NCBI RefSeq assembly: GCF_002078875.1
Contig: NC_034411.1
Location: forward strand, 4,677,180-4,741,179
Direction: 5' to 3'
Source: Numida meleagris
Lineage: Eukaryota; Chordata; Aves; Galliformes; Numididae
Length of the DNA: 64,000 nucleotides
Both the position numbers and the translations under genes were made by a program. Positions within the stretch are counted from its first letter, which is position 1. Each line of letters opens with the position of its first letter. Positions 1-11,503 of the stretch are shown piece after piece. The notes beneath the pieces were generated by a model that did not search any database, was not told the origin of the DNA, and worked only from the letters and a program-made list of their open reading frames with translations.

Positions 1-500
1 TGGAGCAGTTGAAGGTGTCAAAATTCTGAGTTTAAATTACTGGTGTTTCTGTTTAGGTTTTTCTTCTCCCCGTTGCCTACTTTCAGGACCCTTTCTGAAT
101 TCTGGTTCTGCTGGCAGGATGCTTGTTCACACACTTCCAGGCAGATCCTGAATAGTTCTAGGTTGGATAACTTATTGCTTCAAGTGGGAGGATGATCTTA
201 GCTATTTCTTCCTGGTTTCTGTCATTTTATACCCTAGTGACTGAAGGAAACTCATTGGGTGGATGTATCTCTGAAAATCATGTGTGTATACTATTCTTTA
301 GGCCAGCAGTGTTTGGGTGAAGGCTGTGCTGCTCCCAGGGTCAGCAGGGAGATGCCATGGGCTGTTGCTGCATTAGTGAGGCTAAACCAGGACGTGTCAC
401 TGTCCCATGGCAGGCCTGTAACCAGGGCTAATGGTGCCTGCTCTAAACATCTTAGTCTTGCTGCCATGCTGATGACCTGCTGTATCCCATGTTTTTGTAG
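1..500 (+). other. MACROD2: 3' end of upstream MACROD2 intron
   Basis: This stretch lies before the only recognised exon and holds no coding sequence that I can support. It is T- and G-rich on the + strand and ends in the splice acceptor of the exon. The short open frame across 259-504 runs through the acceptor and shows no protein-like composition. I see no interspersed repeat here. Confidence 0.75.
469..500 (+). other. MACROD2: 3' splice site with candidate branch point
   Basis: The sequence ends in CATGTTTTTGTAG immediately before the exon, a pyrimidine-rich tract with a terminal AG at 499-500. A CTGAT motif at 469-473 fits the yUnAy branch-point consensus. Its A at 472 lies 29 bases upstream of the exon, within the normal 18-40 base range. 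The branch-point choice is inference; the AG is fixed by the protein match downstream. Confidence 0.75.
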
Positions 501-608
501 GTGACAATGCTAAAGAAGATGTGCAGGGGAAGAGAAGTCTGAGCGAGAAAGTGTCTCTGTACAGAGGTGACATCACGCTGCTCGAGGTTGATGCCATTGT
601 CAATGCAG
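501..608 (+). CDS. MACROD2: MACROD2 internal exon (start of macro domain)
   Basis: MACROD2 is a macro-domain hydrolase that removes mono-ADP-ribose from acidic side chains and deacetylates O-acetyl-ADP-ribose. The exon has 2 bases completing a codon, 35 full codons and 1 base opening the next codon, so both flanking introns are phase 1. The frame reads DNAKEDVQGKRSLSEK, then VSLYRGDITLLEVDAIVNA. The second part is the first strand and first nucleotide-binding segment of the macro domain. In this family the Asp-Ile of GDI contacts the adenine, and VNA starts the conserved NAAN motif, whose second half must come from the next exon. The match to MACROD2 is better than to MACROD1, which has a different sequence between KISLY and LEVDA. 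The preceding KED..GKRSLSEK linker is less conserved. The remaining exons are outside the window. This is a partial gene, not a broken one. Confidence 0.93.
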
Positions 609-614
609 GTAGGT
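607..614 (+). other. MACROD2: 5' splice site of the MACROD2 exon
   Basis: The exon ends in CAG and is followed by GTAGGT at 609-614, a good match to the AG|GTRAGT donor consensus. The cut leaves a single G of the next codon, expected to be completed as Ala of the NAAN motif in the next exon. Confidence 0.88.
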
Positions 615-2836
615 GGCTAAATGTTGTCGTGGCTTGAAAGTCTTCATTGCAGGGATATCCACGTGGCAAGCTTGAACTCTGGAAAGTTACAGAAAATTGC
701 TATGTCCTGTGGAAACCTGTTGGAAACTCAGCATGCTTTGTTCCTGATTTCTCTGTATTCCCTCTCTTCATCTTGTGTGCCTTTATTATGACAAGGATTA
801 TTGTGGAACTTGAATACCACAGTCACTAAGAAAAAAATAATGATCTTGTGTCTATTTTTTTTTTACTTAGCTTGAATAGCTGAGAGTTCACTCTTGATAT
901 TGGCAGAAAGCTGCACTTCAATACTGAGTTACTGCAGTACATTCCAGTCTGATTATAAATTGAGCCATTTGAAGGCTAGATAATGTGAAAATCTTTTAAC
1001 AGTAAGATGGTAGGAAAAGTGACATACTGTTTTTCATGCTTTGGATGTTTGCTTTCTTGAAGGGAGATTGTATCTTTCAAATTTTTGTCATTACCTGTGG
1101 AGCTCTAAATGTTTTAAGACCTCTTCTGGTTTAGTGTCTGAAGTGAAGAGATGCGCGTAGCATCTTCTTGTGATGAAAAAAAGATGAAAATAATTAGAGG
1201 AAAGAAAAAGCTTATGCAATTCCTCTCTTCGTCTATTGGGTTATAATGATCTAATTTGGCTACTTGAGAAACACTGTGGGAAGATTTTTCCCCCATTCCC
1301 ACCCCTCAAATCTTGGCTCCACTCCCCACCCCCAAGGGGGCATGGTTTCTGTGTCTTCAGGCTGTTTGCTTTTTTTCCTTGGTATCTGCTTGGTGTTGTC
1401 ATTAATTGTTGGGAATACTGATCCATTTGCAAGAACTAATTGTTGGTGTTATTTATTGGAAGGAAACATACTGTGTTTTTCTCTGTAACAAAGTGCAGAG
1501 GTCCTCAAAGTTGTGCTGGTCAAATTGCTGTGCTTGCCTACAACAGTATAAAGCTATATGGAGATGCTGGAGCTCATGTCTGTAAAGAGTATGCCCATGC
1601 AGCATGGGCTGCCCGTGCTCTTGGATTGCTTGGTATTTTTTTCTCTGCATTGTTCCTCACTTCACAGTGGAGTCAAGTTAGTGGGTTTACTGGAGTACAA
1701 GTAGAATCAGTCAGTTACTTTAAAATGTGTTTTGGAACTGCAACAAGAAAAGATGGTATTAGCAAGCAAAAGTTTCTAATAATCTTGTAGTTTACTGATG
1801 CACAAAAGCCTGTCTAAATAACAGACTACAGTAGCATCTGTGTGGCATCTCCCTGTGTAGTGAAGGCTCTGAAGCTTTAGTTAGATAATTTTTTCTTTAT
1901 TCTTTCAAGATGGTATTTCCAACAGTGCTTTTGCTGAATTCTTTCCTTTATTATTCTACAGTGGGTCAGTGTTTGCTTACTTTATTTATTTATTATATAT
2001 GTAGGTTCTCCTTATTCATGGAGCTCCCTTGAATTGCAGATTGGAACTGGCTGCAGATTAGTTTTGGAATGGAAATGGCTTGCTTTTCTTGACTTAGAGG
2101 GTTTTTTCATGCTTTCTTTGTGGAACGTCAAAAACTTTACAGTCCTAGTTCAGAAATCATCTGTGACCAGAGCGAGGATGTTTTCTGGCTTCTACAGCAC
2201 AACTGAGTTGCAGAGTGACTGAGAGGTACCTGAAGAAGGGAGATGATGTGACATTTAGCTAAAACCATTCTCAATTGTGTACCACTGTGAACATGTTATT
2301 CTTGCAGAATGGTTCTCTAAAATGTCCTTGTCAGTGATTGTATTGCAGGCAGGTATTAGTTTAACTTAATGTTTTTCCTTGAGCATCTTGTTAAGTTAAT
2401 TTCCTATCTTCCTTCCTTTTTTTAAAGGATTCTATGGAGATATGTATAAAAATCATAGTTTTAGTCTTGTCTTTTTTAGTCTTCAAGTATTATACTCTCC
2501 ATTATGTGGAACTTGAATCTTGGCTCTGAACAAGTTGCTTCCTTCTATCTCTGCTTGGCTGCTGCCTCTATGTATCCGAAGCATGGGCAGTGGGATATTA
2601 AGAAGGTCTCATGACTTAAGTAGGCCTAATGTAGTAATGCTAATTTTGACTAACATTTCTGGGGGCTGTTGGAAAACTGAAAACGTGGAGCTTACTCTGT
2701 TCACTTTTAGGCTTCTTCTGATGTGGGTTTTCTTTATATAGACTAGCTAATCCAAAAAACAGAAATAAGCAGCAGAAGCATCAGTAAGACTTAAAGATAA
2801 ATTCAGAATTATTTGTAGTATCAGCTAAGGAGTATC
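609..2836 (+). other. MACROD2: MACROD2 intron, apparently unique sequence
   Basis: Start of the long intron. It is T-rich with short homopolymers and a small TTTA run near 1980-1995. The open frame at 1440-1790 (116 codons) has no recognisable domain and no convincing donor, and I treat it as chance. I see no repeat family here. Confidence 0.6.
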
Positions 2837-3291
2837 TATTCTGGGCTTCCCAGTTCAGAACAGACAGGGATCTCCTAGAAGGAGTACAGTGGAGGGCCAC
2901 AAAGATGATCAAGGGCCTGGAGCATCTCCCTTGTGAGGAAGGCTTCTCCCTTCTGAGAGAAGACTGAGAGGGGATCTGATTAATGTTCATAAATATCTAA
3001 AGGGAGGTGGGAGCCAAATGGATGAGGCCAGGCTCTTTTCAGTGATGCATAGCAATAGGACAAGAGCAATGGCCTGAAACTTGCATATAGGAAGTTCCAT
3101 ACAATCATGCGGAAGGTCTTCTTTATGGTAAGGGTGCTGGAGCACTGGAACGGGCTGTCCAGAGAGGTGGTGGAGTCTCCTTCTATGGAGATATTCAAGG
3201 CCTGTCTGAATGCCTACCTGTGTGACCTATTGTAGGGAAGCTGGACTCAATGTTCTCTGGAGGTCCCTTCCAACCCCTGCGATTCTGTATC
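2837..3291 (+). mobile_element. CR1 LINE, 5'-truncated 3' end
   Basis: CR1 is the dominant non-LTR retrotransposon of birds and is usually truncated at its 5' end. This copy starts at a segment like CTGGGCTTCCCAGTTCAG. It continues through GGAGGGCCACAAAGATGATCA, the GGACAAGAGCAATGG motif and the conserved untranslated tail, and ends in TTCCAACCCCTGCGATTCTG at about 3290. Many differences and small gaps show that it is old. No intact reading frame is kept. Confidence 0.9.
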
Positions 3292-6200
3292 TTTTTTAAT
3301 GAATATTTGGGGAGGTAATAGTACTTTTGCTATTTATACTATTATAATGTGGTAGGTGCTTAATTTGAAGTAGATACAGGAGCTGCATTTTGAAAGTGGG
3401 TGTTTTTATATGTGGCTGTGTAGTCATGTATATTAAATAGCAGTTCATCACTGCTGGCCTCACATAAATTTACTTGTTACCTGTTAAATCTTACTGTCAA
3501 GTTGTAAGATAAGACAATGTATATTAATGTGCTTGTGAGTTAGATTTACTAGGAGCAAGAGCAAGAGGAGAAAATTATGGAGGAGTATGAGGGGGGAAGG
3601 ATTATTCTTTTTTTATTTGATTGGGAAGGGGCATGACTTGCAGAACACTACAAGAAGTGTTAATTATTAGCTTTGAAAAATGTTCTTAGAGGTACAAAAC
3701 TATGGTACTGAGAAGAAAAATCTTTCATATCCAGGAAAAAAAGAACATCCTTTCTCTAATCAAGTTGCTTTTTGTTAATAAGTCTGTAGTATTATTTGCA
3801 TATTAGCAAATAGCCAGTTGCTACAATTAGAGCAATGAGGTTACTCCCTTCAGTGAACTGTGCTCAAGCAATAGAATCTCCCCTAATTCTCCCAAATCTG
3901 GTGGAAAAGCTAGTGCCTTTTAAAGGGGATGTTGTTTCTCATTTTGAGAGAACAAATGGTAAGTAAAAATCTTAGTCTGATAAATAGCAAGGAGGGTTAG
4001 TGAAGAAAATAATCGAACTTCTTATATCTCTTTTCTAGTCGGAAAGCAGGCCAGGAAGCAACTTACATCTGAGTCTTTCAGGAAATTTAGGGTTTGAAGC
4101 ACTTGTCCTGCTGCATGTCCTTGTCCTGGCACTGGAGTCGTGTCCAACTGGGAAATTCTCATTGTCCTACCAAGTCTCAGCTCTTCCTGTTGGAAGATGC
4201 TTTTCCTCCCTTTTCTGAAGCTTTTGCCTTCAGAACCACGTTAAAATATTTTACTCTAGCCCTAATGTATTTCTTAATTTCCTCAACTGGTGTTTCTTCT
4301 GGACTCTTGACCTTAAGGTATAATTTGATCACTTGATTTTTGAGGCATCACGTTTCTCTCCTGCCTCACATTACACATGAAGTAGAAGTACCACACATAG
4401 AAGGTGCGAACTGAATACGTTATTGCTGAGCTATGCTTAAACCAATGTGTAGTTACAGCCAGCGGCTGAACCATGCCATCCCACATAAACAGCTTGTTAA
4501 TGTGCAGTCAATAGCTGTAGTTGCCTTGAACTTGGTGCTTAATGAACAGGTGGGGAAGAAAGGATGATCTCAAATCTGGAGCAGATCTGACACCAGGCAA
4601 TTTCGCTGATTGCTAATCTGTTTCATTTGCCAACTTAATTTATCAAGCAAAGTTTTCATCTTGCAGCTTCTGAAGTAGAAATTACTTCAGCAGTGCTCTG
4701 TCTGAATGTTAGGAAGGCATGTGAGTTGGTAGCGGGCCCTGTAGTAGCATCACGTGTATACTCATTCCCTGCACCCGTAAGTTACTTTTAGGATTTTTGC
4801 ATGGAAAATTTGCATTTATTAGCACTAATTTTTCAACTGGAGCTAAGCACATAAATAATCACAATGGACGCTTCTTATTGAGTCTGATTCTAGTAGCATG
4901 GTTTTTAAAGTGCATCTTGTTTTATCTACAGTATTCAGATAGGAGAACTGGGAACTTGCTCTGAAATCACAAAGTCAGCTGGCATCTGCTTATGTACCTT
5001 GCACTTCTGTTATTTCCTCAGGGGAATAGAGCTAATACTGCTTCTAAATGTTAGTTTGGTTTTCATCTTAAGTGTGACCAACCTGAGGGGTTAATCGAAG
5101 GTTTCTCAGGTTAAATTACAGTTGGTGCGATTACACGTATATAATCCCAGATTCATTTATGTATTTCCCATTTATTCAACAGAAAATCAACACAAATCAT
5201 TGCTGGAATCAGTCACTCTCAATAATCCTGACATCTGTGGATAAGTTCCTTACTGCTTTCTGCAACACATGTGCTGAATGTTTCACGTGAGCAGTAGACG
5301 TGGTTGAACTGCTGCTGTTTAATCTGATTTCACTGTAGTTCTTCTCTTTACTATAGCACTGTTTGGCAGAAAACTAGAAATGTGTCCCAAGTAACAGTGA
5401 TCAGGAGAGTGTAACCAAAGGGAAGTGTATCTAGAGGTGCCATTTCATTAAGGTGGGTTAGTGTTACTGTTGTCTTGGTGAAACGACTTTTACTCTCAGG
5501 ATGTGACAAGGACTTTAATGTTGGGGAGACTGACTCAGAAATGCACTGCAGAAAAATAGGGCCTACTACTACACACCGGAGTGCTTGAGGCTGAAGGGAA
5601 TGGACTGCAAACAGTTTAAAAAGAAAAAAGAAGTGTTGTTTTCTCTTTAAAATTAATGCGGTGTGAGAGTTGTGTGCTGATTTGCTGTATCAGTGTTTTG
5701 GTTGTGATGGCAGAAACTGCAAAGAAAGCAGAGCCTGGAAGATCTTGCCGTTGTGTCCCTCAGCGTTGTATCCTAGCTGGCACCAGCACTCCAGAACTTC
5801 AGTTTCAAAAAGGAAATAAGCTGTAATGTGGAGGATGCGTTCGGTTGGTTAATTTTTGTACTGCCTGTGTTTGTCAGGTGCGTTGCTCACCCGATCACTT
5901 TGACAACCTGACTGTACTTAAATCAGAACTTTGTGACGCGAAGGAAATTCTCATCTTCTGTGTGCTGTGCATCCTACAAGCTTGTTTCCAACGGCATCCC
6001 TTAACGAGCAGAGATGAGTTGTGCGTGCAGCTGTTCCTCAGGCACGGCCCCAGCGTCCCCCTGCCTGCACTGTGCCAGGGGATGGAGGGAAGAGGTGAGA
6101 CCTGTGAGAGAAGCACTGCCTGCAGCCTGCCACACGGCCAGGCACTGCAGACAGGCAGGTGCTTCATGTTAACAGGCAGCGGGATGCCAGGGCTCAGCCA

Positions 6201-9200
6201 CAAAAAAAAATCAGTAGGGAAAAGATGTACTTTCCATGGGGCAAAGGCACTTAACTGAAAGGCTCCCTGTGCTAACAGACTGTGGAATGAGGCAGGGGCT
6301 TCTGTCAAAGCAAGTTGAGGTTGAAAGCAATGTTGTTTGTCCTTCCAGGCAGTGGAATGAGGTGGGGGTGCAGAATATCAGAATACTCTGGCACAGAGTC
6401 AGGTGGGCAAGTGTCTCCTCTGGCTGGATTCAGCATAGCTTGAGAGTTTTCTGGTAACCTAACATAAAGTGGGCAAGGTAAGAGGCATTTTAGGGACCTG
6501 ATCTAACCTGATGGTCTATAGCACACGTATTTAGTGAACAGCTTGATCTTAAAGTAGGTAGTGCTTTCAGGGCACTATCTATGTGCTTACTGAAACCAGT
6601 ACAGTGTTCTTATTTCTCTGTGCTTCAATTGTCGAGCCCATTCAGTCTCATATTATTTCTAGAGCTCGTGACGAAAGGATCATCTGTATAAATGATGCTG
6701 ATATTTTTGCGTGTTAAAACAGGTTAACTAAACAAACTGCCTGAGTGCTGTGTGAATACAGAGGAAACATCTCTAGTAACTTCTTGTTGATACTTTCTGA
6801 AACAGGGTGGCTGGCAGTTGACAAGCTGCATGTAGTGGAGCAGGGCAGAGCTGGGAGGGCTCTGCTGGAGATGCAGGTTGCCGGCTGTGATTGTTACAGG
6901 CAGTAGTGACAGGGTGTCACGTGCCAGGTCTCCGATCTGTCCCACCTTTAGGTTCTCTGTCTCATGACACTGCTGCTTTTTATTCACCGTGTTTTGAGGT
7001 AATGGTAACTGAAAATCCTTGTTTCCTGTATTCTGGGATTAGAATGTGGACTTTACTACATGTCACACCACTATGTTTATTGATCCTTCATGCTGTAATT
7101 ACTCTGCAATTCTTCTGTACATTCCTTCTGGAGGAAAAACCTACTGACATACAAACAAAACACTGGTAAAGCTGGATGTCTGTCTGTCTTGCAAATGAGA
7201 CATGCGAGGAGTGCCATGAGTGCTTTCTGACAGCAGGTGGCAATAGCTCTACTGTTATTGGGAAGCCACTTGCTGCTCTACCTTAATTTTTCTTGGACAT
7301 CGAATCAGTAATGACTTAAGCAGAAGAAACAATGCATGTATTCTAAGGTTGCTTCTTGGATGCGTTACTGGTATGGCTTGCACTTATTAAATGTCTGCTC
7401 CATTACATGTATTTAATGGGTGTTTGAAAGAGAATGTGAGACTGATGTGGTTTGGAAGAACCTTAAGCATCTCTTACTTCACAGAGGAGTATGTTTAGGA
7501 AGGACCTTGCTTTCAGCCTGTTCTGTCCTGCATCTGCCGGTGGGATTGTCATCTTCAGTGGTGTGATGGATGTGTAAGGAGCTAGCTGAGATCTTATTGC
7601 ATCATTATGCTTTGTTTCATAATATTAAATCCACTTCTAATCAGGACTTGGGATTATGTGAAGGATTTTTTAAGCCGATAGTTGCCACAGTATGTTCTGA
7701 GTTAAGATACGCATGCAGAGTGGTGTTTTTTTCAACTCTTTGCGTTTAAATAAGTAAAATAATCAAGATTCCAGTTACTGAAAGCTGACAGGACACAGAA
7801 TTCTCCTCTGCAATGCCTCCAGAATCTGGGCAGGTGGCTGGCTGGTGGGCTGAGATTGTGCATGTTGTGCTAATATAGTCTCTTCATCCCTCTGTCCGTG
7901 TGAACCTGTTTGCTCTTTATTAGCATTTATAACTATAAAGTCATTGAGATGGACTAGGCTCTGGATTTGCACGGATTGTACACTGGCTGACATCACGTTG
8001 AGCTAAGTAATGCTGTAGTGTTAGCATGGGAATTAGTATTTCTATGCAAATCTTAATCCCATTAAACATAGGCTCTTAAATTGAATAAGGGAAAACATGC
8101 TCTGATCAGAGCAACTGAACTTCAGGTTTATCTCGTCTCAGTGGTACGCTCCGAGAACAGGTTAGCTGCTTGCTAAAAGTTGTAATGAGCATTGATGTTG
8201 AAAAATGCTGCTGTGTTAGGGACCCTGCCAGTCTCCTCTTCCTTCCCCTTTGCCAGGAGGCACTGCTCTGGCTTAATTTTTATGGCTGCCGAGCAGAAGA
8301 CGGATGCCTTGTCTTCCACCCTTTAATTTCTAGTTGTTTGTTTCTCTAGTGTTTTGCTATTTGCTGTAAATTTTGGGAAACCTTTTAGGACTATTAGTCA
8401 CTTTAAGCATAGCTTTGATCACTTGTTACATACATAATTACGGACTCCAAGGTGCAGGCTAGGCCTGATTTTGACCTATGGCTGCTGGAAACAGACTCTT
8501 CTGGCAGAAGAAGGAAATTTCCATGCGATGTTGCAAAAGCAGAAGCTGCTTTTCTTCAGAATTGAAGCATCTGTCCCTTCAAGATTGCTGCTAAGAGTGT
8601 GGCCTGGCTTTTAAACCTAGACTCCAGCCCTCTTCTGTGTGACCCACTGTCACAGTCACTGCAGGTGGTGACTGCAGCTGTAAATGTGTATATCAGAGCG
8701 CAGTGGAGGTTTGCAAAAGCAGTATTTGCCTGTTAGTGAAGCATGCCAGTGAGTGTTTGCAATATGTGCAATAATGCTGAGACACCTGTGCGTTTATATG
8801 CTGTTGTTCAGAGTTGTGAAATGTGTTGGGTTGTATGCAGGGCCTATTTTAAATATAGTACTGAAAATGTGGTGGATTCCTTTGCCTCCTCCAGAACGGT
8901 GCTGTGATGAGCAGTACATCTCTGACTCCTGTGGAGTTTATGCTTTGAGATGACAAGAACGTTCAAACATGACTTTTAATATCTCCTGACTGCACTGTGG
9001 TTTGCACAACATGCTCAAGTAGCTGAGAGAGGGGTGTGCTGTGCACCTTTGTTTGTTGGATGCCTTCTCCTTGGCGTGGCCTGGTGGCTGCAGAGGAACC
9101 AGTAAGGCCTGGCTCCTTCTCCCCTGCATGCTGGCCATTCTCCAGGCTGCCTCTAGGGCAGGAGTCTCATAAGGAAGGAATTACTCAGCTCTTTTAGGAG

Positions 9201-11387
9201 CTACGTTGTAATGACCCTTATTCTGTGGTGGTTTCAGTGGTGATGCCTCAAACCCCAGGGCTCCTACTGCCTATTGTCTGTGAAAAGTATTGATTCAGAC
9301 TTCTTTGGATTACTGCTCCTTCTCCCTCCTGTCACTTGTGCGCCTATGCTGCAATAACTTCAATCCGGTGTACAATATGAATCACTTAAATATGCCTCCA
9401 TAGCACCTTTCATGCTTTACAGTTGGATCCTATATAGTAATAAATGGAAGTAGTTCTTATCTGGTGTACCTAGTTGCAGGCTGTTTCAAAAAGATGGTTG
9501 TCAGCCGCACTGGGTTTGTATTTAGAACTTCTTGCATTTCAAATCTGCTTTTAAGGGCATAAGAAATGCTTTTAAATTTAAAGTGTGAAGCATATTGCTT
9601 TTTCAAGAGAGCTATACTCTTGTCATCGGAAATAACTTTTATTTCAGAAAGATGTGCTATTGCTTTCAACTGCCTCACATCAGCTTATGGAGGAACGTAA
9701 GTCTTCCCAATGACTTAATATGTTAGATGATAATAACTGGCAATCCATTTCCTTTACGTCGCTAAGAATTTGTGGTGTATTTCTTTTCCTCTTAAAGAAA
9801 CTGGTTGCCTTTTCATCCTGTTGGTTTCAGTTCGCTTTGCAGTGATTGCGTTAAGCAGTACGGTCCACGTCTCTGCTTGACTAATTCTGAACTTCTGCAA
9901 ATCCAAGTACTGATATTAGTCTTTCTGAACTTAAAATTGTTTTATAGTGAGTTCATGAATAGTCAGTGAAAAATGGTGGATTTTACCCACTGAATTCTCC
10001 AAACTACATTAAGTATAGTAGCAGAATCCAGAATTTATGCACAATGTATTTCTGAGGTTTCGTGAGGATTTTCAATTTTGTTTGGATATTAAATTCAAAG
10101 TAAAGCAACTGAGTTTGCGCTGGGGCTGAGCTGGAACAGACACTGCAGTTACTTTTCCTTTCACTCCTTGGACAGATAACTCAGGACTTAAGAGATGTTT
10201 GCTGCATGATGACAAACTTCAGGCTTTCAGAGAGAGGAGGGATTGGCATTAAGGCTATTGGGGCACAGTTGAAATATCCCTGTCTTGCACCTCATTTCTG
10301 GCAAAGATGAATCTGCTGAGGAGGCCCAGATTTGATGTGTCGGCAGGGCTTAGAGCCCAGAGCTTTCAGTCAGTAGTTCACAGCTTTAGACCAGTCCCAA
10401 CAGCAGCAAGAGGTTAAATTTAAAAAACCAAACAAACAACAAAAAAAAAAACCACAAAAAACCACCCACCCACCCACCCAAAACAAACCCCAAATCCAAA
10501 GTGAATTCACTGACATCACAGAGGGATGTTTTCAGGTGGGGGCACATCTCTGTATTCCTGTCAGAAACGGAGCATGAGGTTTTGGTTCCCATCTTTCTCG
10601 GCGCTTGCGGGTTTCAGTTAGATCTGGCTTCTCCTCTTTCTTTCTTTGTGTTGGCATCACCTGACTCAAACCAGGCTCTGAGCCAGGGAGCAGAGCTTAG
10701 CAGTGTAGCTTTGCAGCATCTCTGCCACGTTCCTCTCCCCTCCCCTCCCCTGGCACTAGCACGTGGTAGAGCAGCTTGTGTTGATTGCGTCCTCTTCTTT
10801 ATTTATTTATTTTAACTGTTTCTGCCCTTATCCTAGTTAGGAAAAGGATAGATGACAGGAACTGTATGCTGTGTTGCCTCTTCTTCCCCTCTTAGAAGGG
10901 CCACTGTGAGCTGTTATCAGACATAGCCTCATAATTGCAGATAAGTATCTCCAATCACAACCTTCAACCTTGGTTTCAGCAGCAGTGGGCACCAGCAGTC
11001 AGTGAAGCTGTAGCGATGCATTTATAACAGTTTTTTTTATTATTATTCGGGCCAGCGCTAATCATCCAGGAAAGCTGGATTTTATTCTTCTTGTTGGCCT
11101 CTTCAGAAATCGAAGGCTGCTTGGCTTTGCCCGGGGGTGAGACTGAAATGGCTGGCTGCTCTGCGTCCTTGCTACAGACACTGTGCCTCGGGGACCTCCT
11201 CGAGCACCACTGGAGTCACTTCAGATTTTGTAATTCCCTGCTGACAATTAAGTCGATTTGCTGGTGCAGGCATGATGGAGCTAAGCTAGGACACGTGCCT
11301 TTTCTAGCCAGGGCATGGAGTGAAAGTTGACTCTTCTGCTTCAGTGGCATCAAAAGCTGAAGCATATCATTACCTGTCCCTGAGGAA
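3292..11387 (+). other. MACROD2: MACROD2 intron, no gene recognised
   Basis: About 8 kb without a recognised gene. It contains exact ATTTGCAT/ATGCAAAT octamers at 3794, 4808 and 8044. A moderately GC-rich patch near 5990-6190 opens 137-codon frames on both strands at once, which is typical of composition and not of a gene. An A/C-only tract lies at 10422-10494 (listed separately). I see no splice-flanked protein-like segment. Confidence 0.6.
10422..10494 (+). repeat. A/C-only low-complexity tract
   Basis: Seventy-three consecutive bases contain only A and C on the + strand. They include CAAA-like units, an A run and four CCCA units in a row (ACCCACCCACCCACCC). Such strand-asymmetric tracts are prone to slippage. 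It could be a decayed A-rich retroelement tail, but no element body is recognisable beside it. Confidence 0.8.
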
Positions 11388-11503
11388 AGGGTAGATGTAG
11401 TAGTTAAGGGCATGGTGTAGTGGGCAATATTGGTGATAGGTGGACGGTTGAACTGCATGATCTTGGAGGTTTTTTCCAACCTTAATGATTCAGTGATTCT
11501 ATC
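11388..11503 (+). mobile_element. CR1 LINE, short 3' fragment
   Basis: Only the 3' untranslated tail is present. It runs from a GATGTAGTAGTTAAGGGCAT segment through TTGGTGATAGGTGGACGGTT, GCATGATCTTGGAGG and TTTTCCAACCTTAATGATTC to the end of the GATTCT repeat at about 11503. The form with GGTGATAGGTGGACGG is that of CR1 subfamilies common in galliforms. It has no coding capacity. Confidence 0.88.

Noticed and set aside
1440..1790. 116-codon frame in the first 2 kb of the intron
   Set aside because: It lacks family similarity and a convincing donor, and its second half is hydrophobic low-complexity sequence.
5845..6308. Paired 137-codon frames on opposite strands
   Set aside because: Both strands being open over the same bases shows a compositional effect. 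Neither peptide looks like a known protein.
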